Source of the DNA: Chrysomallon squamiferum
Lineage: Eukaryota; Mollusca; Gastropoda; Neomphalida; Peltospiridae
NCBI GenBank assembly: GCA_012295275.1
Contig: CM022675.1
Span: 11,814,516-11,847,015, forward strand
DNA length: 32,500 nt
Direction of reading: 5' to 3'
Below, one piece after another: positions 10,194 through 32,500 of the stretch. The translations under genes and the position numbers were made by a program. The stretch's first letter is position 1; each line of letters starts with the position of its first letter. The notes under the pieces were generated by a model that was not told the DNA's origin, did no database searches, and saw nothing but the letters and a program-made list of their open reading frames with translations.

Positions 10194-32500
<22,307 letters not shown>

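Overview
The window is eukaryotic, from an animal and most likely a mollusc. Genes are split by GT-AG introns, intergenic DNA is AT-rich and crowded with microsatellites, and two decayed pieces match a tRNA-derived SINE that I remember from mollusc (especially gastropod) genomes. That identification is from memory; species cannot be read from this sequence.

Only one gene is clearly supported. It lies on the minus strand, from 32058 down to a stop codon at 10194, and its 5' exons lie beyond the right edge. Six ordinary exons (31737-32058, 30645-31154, 29810-30017, 29169-29255, 26481-26677, 25972-26040) join with perfectly matching splice phases. They encode the middle and C-terminal TPR part of ODAD4/TTC25, the TPR subunit of the outer dynein arm docking complex of motile cilia. 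The seventh and last exon is extraordinary. It runs from 25746 to 10194 (about 15.5 kb, near 5,180 codons), follows the last TPR helix in phase, and encodes a huge low-complexity, charge-patterned tail. The tail has acidic Lys/Glu-rich linkers, SRSR clusters, 22-residue TPRQ repeats, SPAR motifs, a possible coiled coil and finally some 20 tandem copies of an 80-130 residue unit that alternates basic SRRSR blocks with acidic blocks. Vertebrate ODAD4, as I remember it, is under 700 residues in total.

The giant exon is broken into about eleven long frames by roughly a dozen one- or two-base shifts. Most fall in homopolymers and there is at most one nonsense codon. This looks more like residual assembly error than gene decay, but it needs reads or RNA to settle. 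The C-terminus after the last shift was recovered in another frame and ends at 10194. A probable 3' UTR follows to a polyadenylation signal at 9077-9082, with a SINE fragment inside it in antisense.

The left part (1-9050) has no gene I can support. It is a chain of simple repeats (ACAT, CT/GA, ATT, CTA, poly-A) separated by short unique islands. Some islands carry regulatory-looking words: a perfect DR4 nuclear-receptor element (1695-1710), a CRE and NF-I-like hairpin (3422-3550), a MARE-like site (5811-5824), and a CpG-richer segment with CCAAT and a double CACGTG palindrome (8250-8470) that could be a promoter.
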